Shown here: piece after piece, positions 60,160 through 64,000 of the stretch
How positions within the stretch are numbered: position 1 is the first letter of the stretch
Layout of the letters: each line of letters begins with the position of its first letter
DNA from: Myxococcales bacterium
Lineage (GTDB): Bacteria > Myxococcota_A > Polyangia > Polyangiales > JAFGIB01
Length of the DNA stretch: 64,000 bases
Assembly: GCA_029880325.1 (NCBI GenBank)
Contig: JAOUOP010000035.1
Span: 1-64,000, forward strand
Direction of reading: 5' to 3'
Notes under the pieces: model-generated
Database searches by the model: none
What the model saw: the letters and a program-made list of their open reading frames with translations, nothing else
Told to the model about the DNA's origin: nothing
Translations under genes and position numbers: made by a program

Positions 60160-60477
60160 TCACCCCGCGTTCTGCTTGCGGATGAGCTTGTTCAGGCCCC
60201 AGACGTCGCGCGCGCGCAGGCTGCCGAATTGAATCCCGGCATGACCGCCCGAGATCCAGCGCACCGCCGATTTGACCTCGGTGTCCTGCTCCAGCCCGGG
60301 AATGCGAAAACGCAACATCACTTCGGAGCCAAAGATCAGCGACGCGTCCGTGCGCGCGCGCAGGCCACCGATACTCAAGTCCACGCACACCGCTTCGATG
60401 TCGCCATCGTCGGTTATGATCGTGACAGGCAGCTCGACCTGATACCGAGGGTAGATGCGCTTTCTTTTTTCACTCAA
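60160..60477 (-). CDS. PilZ-domain protein
   Basis: 105 residues from TTG 60477. KRKRIYPRYQVELPV gives the arginines of the RxxxR motif and DLSIGGLRART the DxSxGG motif, so cyclic di-GMP binding is likely. Single-domain PilZ proteins act as adaptors in motility or polysaccharide control. Confidence 0.85.
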   Translation of the reverse strand: MSEKRKRIYPRYQVELPVTIITDDGDIEAVCVDLSIGGLRARTDASLIFGSEVMLRFRIPGLEQDTEVKSAVRWISGGHAGIQFGSLRARDVWGLNKLIRKQNAG

Positions 60478-60653
60478 GGGCTCGACTCCGGGACGCCGTG
60501 ACCCCCGGCTGCCCGCGTGCATCCGCCGCGGACCGCCACGACACGGCTACGAGGTTAGCATTTTTCACCTGCCGCCAGTCGACGGAGTTGCTCGCCGCCT
60601 TCAGAAATTCACGACCGCCAGCCTCGAGAGAGCGCACCGGAGTCTTCGCCCCC

Positions 60654-61529
60654 ATGGCCACCGCATCTGAGCACGAACAGCTGCTGGGAGCGGGCGCGCT
60701 GCTGCTGATATGCGCTGGCTGCGGCGCCTGGATGCTACTACAGCCGCGGCTACCCGATGTCGCCGAGCTGCCGGCCTTGCAGCTGGACGCCGACGCAGTG
60801 GCCACGACCATCGCCGGCGATCGCCGCGAAGCCGCGCGCGCGCCCCGGGGCCCCGAAGCCGACCGCGTCGACGCCCTCCTGCTGCAGCAGGGCGCAGCCG
60901 AGGCCGCGGTGCTCGAGGATCCGGCATTGCAGGCCCAGCGCCTGAGCCGGAGCCGGCGCGCCCTGGCCGCCCTTTTGGCAGCAGCCGGCCCCGAGGCTCC
61001 CCGGCGCATGCGCGCCATGGCCGTGGAGCGGCTGGAGCGGGCGTTGGGCCCCGGACTGGACCCGGAGCTGACGCGCCAGGTGCTCGGCAGCTTCCCCACC
61101 CTGCTGGTCGAAGCCGGAATCACCCGAGGCGGCCTGCTCGTGGCACCACACTTCGTCCTGCGGACCATTTATAAAGCGCGCTGGAACATGTGCTTCGGCC
61201 TCGCACCCGAGCACGACCTGGCGGCGGTGGAAGCCCAGGCCCTGTTCGGCTGGCGCGCCCTGCACGACCGGCGCCTGGCGGCACCGCTGAAGCTCGCCGC
61301 CCTCGATCAATACCAGGCCCACGGCGGTCGGCACGCGCCCCTGGCCCGGGGCGTGCTGCACTACGCCCAGGTCGACTTCGCGGCGGCAGCGGCGGTCTTC
61401 GAGGGCGCCGAGCAGAGCGCCCCTGGCCCGCGGCTACGCAACTACCTGGCGCGCAGCCGGGGCGCCCTGGAGCACCCACGGCACGGGCCGGCGAACGGCG
61501 CGCTGGACAGTGCCGGAGCGATTCCGTAG
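60654..61529 (+). CDS. Unknown protein with N-terminal membrane helix
   Basis: 291 residues. One helix near the start (LLGAGALLLICAGCGAWMLL), then an Ala/Arg-rich helical body with TPR-like character towards the end (ARGVLHYAQVDFAAAAAVFEG). Not recognised. Confidence 0.6.
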   Translation: MATASEHEQLLGAGALLLICAGCGAWMLLQPRLPDVAELPALQLDADAVATTIAGDRREAARAPRGPEADRVDALLLQQGAAEAAVLEDPALQAQRLSRSRRALAALLAAAGPEAPRRMRAMAVERLERALGPGLDPELTRQVLGSFPTLLVEAGITRGGLLVAPHFVLRTIYKARWNMCFGLAPEHDLAAVEAQALFGWRALHDRRLAAPLKLAALDQYQAHGGRHAPLARGVLHYAQVDFAAAAAVFEGAEQSAPGPRLRNYLARSRGALEHPRHGPANGALDSAGAIP

Positions 61530-61641
61530 GCTTTTGGAGCCGGTGGGCGGCTTACCCTTCCCCACATCTTGTGGTCGGGCGAGGTCGCGCATACGTATTT
61601 GCCGAAGCCTCGCGGGGAAGCGAGTACAGGCGGAGTCGTTG

Positions 61642-62436
61642 GTGCGCGTCAATCTACGCAAAAGCCTTTTCATTCTCCCGAACCTGTTCACGCTCTCGAG
61701 CATCTTCTGCGGGTTCTATGCGGTCGTGCTGTGCCTGGGCACGCCCAGTGGCCCCCCCGGCGACGACGCCCACTACCGCGCGGCGCTGCTGATCATCTTC
61801 GGCATGTTTTTCGACACCATCGACGGGCGCGTGGCGCGCTTGACGCGCACCCAGAGTTCCTTCGGCATCCAGCTCGATTCGCTGGCCGACGTGGTCACCT
61901 TCGGCGTCGCCCCCGCGATCCTGGTCCACAGCTGGGCGCTGTCGCCGATGGGCCTCATGGGCGTGGTGGTCTGCTTCTGTTTCGTGGCCTGCGGCGCGAT
62001 CCGCCTGGGGCGCTTCAACGTGCTGGCCATGGCCGGCGACGGCTCGCCCAAGGCCCCCGACAAGTACATCCTGGGCCTGCCGATCCCCGGCGCCGCCGGC
62101 ATCCTGGTCTCGCTGGTGGCCGCCAACCACGCGGTCGCCGGGGGTCTCTCGAGCTCGCCCGTGCCGATCCTGGTGGTGGTGCTGGCGCTCTCCTTTTTCA
62201 TGGTCAGCACCATCAAGTTCCGCTCATTCAAGGACCTGAAGATGGGCTGGCGCACAGTGCTGCTGGTGGCCTTCGCCATCGGCTCCAGCGTGGTCATCGC
62301 CCTGAAGCTGCACCTGGCCTTCGCCCTGGGCTGGTTGCTGACCAGCTACGTGGCCATCGGTCTGATCGAGTCGATTATCAGCCTGTCCCGGCGCGCCACC
62401 CGCTCCCGCCAGCAGCACGGCGCCGAAGGCCGCTGA
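61642..62436 (+). CDS. pssA: CDP-diacylglycerol-serine O-phosphatidyltransferase
   Basis: 264 residues from GTG 61642 (TTG 61639 is an alternative). The CDP-alcohol phosphotransferase motif is complete: DTIDGRVARLTRTQSSFGIQ followed by LDSLADVVTFG (DGxxAR...G...D...D). About eight membrane helices. Makes phosphatidylserine, the precursor of phosphatidylethanolamine. Confidence 0.93.
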   Translation: MRVNLRKSLFILPNLFTLSSIFCGFYAVVLCLGTPSGPPGDDAHYRAALLIIFGMFFDTIDGRVARLTRTQSSFGIQLDSLADVVTFGVAPAILVHSWALSPMGLMGVVVCFCFVACGAIRLGRFNVLAMAGDGSPKAPDKYILGLPIPGAAGILVSLVAANHAVAGGLSSSPVPILVVVLALSFFMVSTIKFRSFKDLKMGWRTVLLVAFAIGSSVVIALKLHLAFALGWLLTSYVAIGLIESIISLSRRATRSRQQHGAEGR

Positions 62437-62727
62437 GGCCACTGAGCCCGGCTCGCGCAGCCGCGGCCCACGCCGGGGCACTGCCGGTGGTCTCCACAGC
62501 TTTACGAGCCAAAGCTCGCGTACACGGGAGGGCGCACGGATTGAGGTTCATCAAGCCGGGATCTGCTCGTTACCTCACCCAAACCTCACCTTTGGTCGCT
62601 TTAGTCGGACAATTTCGGCCAAAAGTTCACGATCGGGGAGGCTAGCCTCGCGATCAAATTGAGATTGTGCAAAAGTCGTTCCCATGGGTGGTACCGGAAT
62701 GGTGAGTCGGTGCCCGGAGGTTGGTTC
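62437..62727. other. Gene-free upstream region
   Basis: 291 bases between pssA and the final gene, with AT-richer sequence near 62,640-62,700 that may hold the promoter of the latter. No ORF or strong hairpin seen. Confidence 0.4.
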
Positions 62728-64000
62728 ATGCGTATACAGTTACAGACTATCTCTCTTTCTCTAGCGGTTGCAGGACTGACCGTGGGATGCGCCGACGGCG
62801 GAACGCCGACGCGCGCGAATGGAGCGCTGCAGCCGGTGCAAACCCAGCCTGGGGACGGAAGCAGCGCCTTCGGCCCCGGCGGAACCGGCGGCACGACCGC
62901 CCCGGCGGGCCAGACGACCACCGGGACCAACACCAGCGGTGTTCCCTGTGACGTCAGCACGGTGGTGGCCAACAACTGCCAGCGCTGCCACGGCGCCAAT
63001 GCCGCCGGCGGTGCGATTCCGCTGGTGAGCCACACCGACTGGCATCAGGCCTCGCCGCTCTACGCTGGCGTCAACGGCCTTCCCGCGACCACCCCGGTCT
63101 ACGAGGTCGCCCAGATCCGCATCAACGACGGCACCATGCCCCAGGGCGGGCAGCTGAGCGGCGGCGATCTGACCACCCTCAACAACTGGCTATTGGCCGG
63201 CGCCCCGGCTGCCACCGCGACGGACGCCTGCACCGGTGACGGCAGCGCGATCACGACCGACCCCAACGGTTCCCTGATGCCCACCGGTAACACGACCGTC
63301 GAGCCGATGGTCGACCCCGTCACGGGCACCATCGACAACTGCAAAAAGCCCGGCGCCTTTGATGCCCTGACCGCCATGGCGGGCGAGACCTGCTACGAGT
63401 TCGACGTGCACGCACCGGGCGGCCCCGGCCCCTTCACCGTGCCCACCGGCGAGTCCTACCACGAGTGGTACTACGCCGTGCCCTGGGCTCCAGGTGACGT
63501 CTGGACCCGCTACGGCGCCGATTTCGACAACCTGCAGGTGCTGCACCACTTCCTGATCTTCACCAGCAGCGCCAACGCGCAGCCCGGCAGCGTCAGCCAG
63601 GATGTGCTCGGCACCACCCTGGGCACCAACGCCACGCTGATCGGCGGCTGGGCCGTCGGCGGTTGTACCACGACGCTGCCGGCGGATGTGGGCGGCGAGC
63701 TGCCCTCGAGCCCGCTGATCATGGTCCAGTGGCACATGTACAACAACACCGGCGCTCCGGCCCCGGATAACTCCAAGGTCCAGATGTGCACGGTGCCCGC
63801 CAGCGCCCGTCCCAACACCGCGGGCATCACCTTCCTGGGCACCGAGAACTTCAACAGCATCTTCGGTATGGGCCCGGGCGTGAATCACTTCACCACCAAC
63901 TGCAAGAACAACTCGGGCGCGCCGATCACGGTCATCGGCTTCAACCCCCACATGCACCTGCTGGGCATCAACATGAAGACCGACCTGCAGGGCGCCGGTG
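62728..64000 (+). CDS. Copper type II monooxygenase-like lipoprotein with a haem-type motif, partial
   Basis: At least 424 residues, running off the right edge. Lipobox TVGCA, a Gly/Thr-rich linker, then CQRCHG with a following Met as in c-type cytochromes. The downstream region has LQVLHHFLIF, MVQWHMYNN and FNPHMHLLG, the histidine motifs of copper type II, ascorbate-dependent monooxygenases (PHM/dopamine beta-hydroxylase fold). The haem and copper modules may form one redox enzyme at the outer membrane. The substrate cannot be told. Confidence 0.8.
   Translation, partial: MRIQLQTISLSLAVAGLTVGCADGGTPTRANGALQPVQTQPGDGSSAFGPGGTGGTTAPAGQTTTGTNTSGVPCDVSTVVANNCQRCHGANAAGGAIPLVSHTDWHQASPLYAGVNGLPATTPVYEVAQIRINDGTMPQGGQLSGGDLTTLNNWLLAGAPAATATDACTGDGSAITTDPNGSLMPTGNTTVEPMVDPVTGTIDNCKKPGAFDALTAMAGETCYEFDVHAPGGPGPFTVPTGESYHEWYYAVPWAPGDVWTRYGADFDNLQVLHHFLIFTSSANAQPGSVSQDVLGTTLGTNATLIGGWAVGGCTTTLPADVGGELPSSPLIMVQWHMYNNTGAPAPDNSKVQMCTVPASARPNTAGITFLGTENFNSIFGMGPGVNHFTTNCKNNSGAPITVIGFNPHMHLLGINMKTDLQGAG

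Overview
The window looks like a high-GC chromosome segment of a deltaproteobacterial/myxobacterial-type organism (Myxococcota or a near relative). This is inferred from the many lipoproteins with cysteine-rich, von Willebrand A or LDL-receptor-A repeats, the AgmX/PglI-type energiser-like protein, and CotH, FHA and PilZ proteins. No rRNA operon or ribosomal-protein operon is present, so the placement is not precise. REGION 1 (1-about 20,400) is an RNA-repair and tRNA island. It holds the end of a YcgL-type (RNA-repair) nucleotidyltransferase, a Ro60/TROVE protein gene, and a minus-strand array of about 33 tRNA or tRNA-like genes (764-7399) whose anticodons cover all 20 amino acids. Inside the array are (i) six copies of a 67-69 nt intron-like insert in tRNA T-loops, with covarying hairpins, and (ii) four hairpin-flanked RNAs that fit bacterial Y RNAs (Ro60 ligands), plus a related fifth element. 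Their inner modules differ: a circularly permuted tRNA, a 23S H69-like piece, a tRNA-like three-arm body and a simple hairpin. The array is followed by an S24/S26-like gene broken by an inverted-repeat insertion, a second nucleotidyltransferase, and an NADAR - ADP-ribosylglycohydrolase - KptA operon divergent from nrtR. Then come an SPFH/slipin gene, an ADP-ribosylglycohydrolase remnant, a YdjM-like membrane protein, an RbfA-like KH protein overlapping rtcB, a large unknown protein, a DEDDh exonuclease and an argS 3' remnant. Four TGTN-N5-GACA palindromes, two in the NADAR/nrtR divergent gap and two before the slipin, make NrtR the likely regulator of both arms. How it may fit together (inference): damaged or spliced RNA ends are joined by RtcB; 2'-phosphates are removed by KptA using NAD; ADP-ribose products are handled by ARH and NADAR and sensed by NrtR; Ro60 with Y RNAs presents structured RNAs; and the array supplies spare, partly intron-bearing tRNAs. 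REGION 2 (20,400-31,700) has a MITE-like repeat that ends a frameshifted L,D-transpeptidase-like gene, a HAD hydrolase, HflX, an ABC-F ATPase, a lipoprotein, a cystathionine gamma-synthase/lyase, MgtE, a GNAT acetyltransferase, trehalose-6-phosphate phosphatase and a TetR-ferritin-like diiron operon. REGION 3 (31,700-43,600) has DinB, a CotH lipoprotein, a ferritin-like protein, cysteine-rich, VWA and LDLa lipoproteins, OtsA, CysQ and an Smr protein. REGION 4 (43,600-64,000) has an FHA protein with a degenerate CpaF-like ATPase domain, fructose-1,6-bisphosphatase, a flippase-sulfatase fusion, a second MITE copy, VWA and cysteine-rich lipoproteins, an AgmX protein, an acyl-CoA synthetase-like enzyme, a PpiD-like foldase, a MoaD-MoaE fusion, a SprT-like protein, membrane and PilZ proteins, phosphatidylserine synthase, and the start of a copper type II monooxygenase-like lipoprotein that runs off the right edge.
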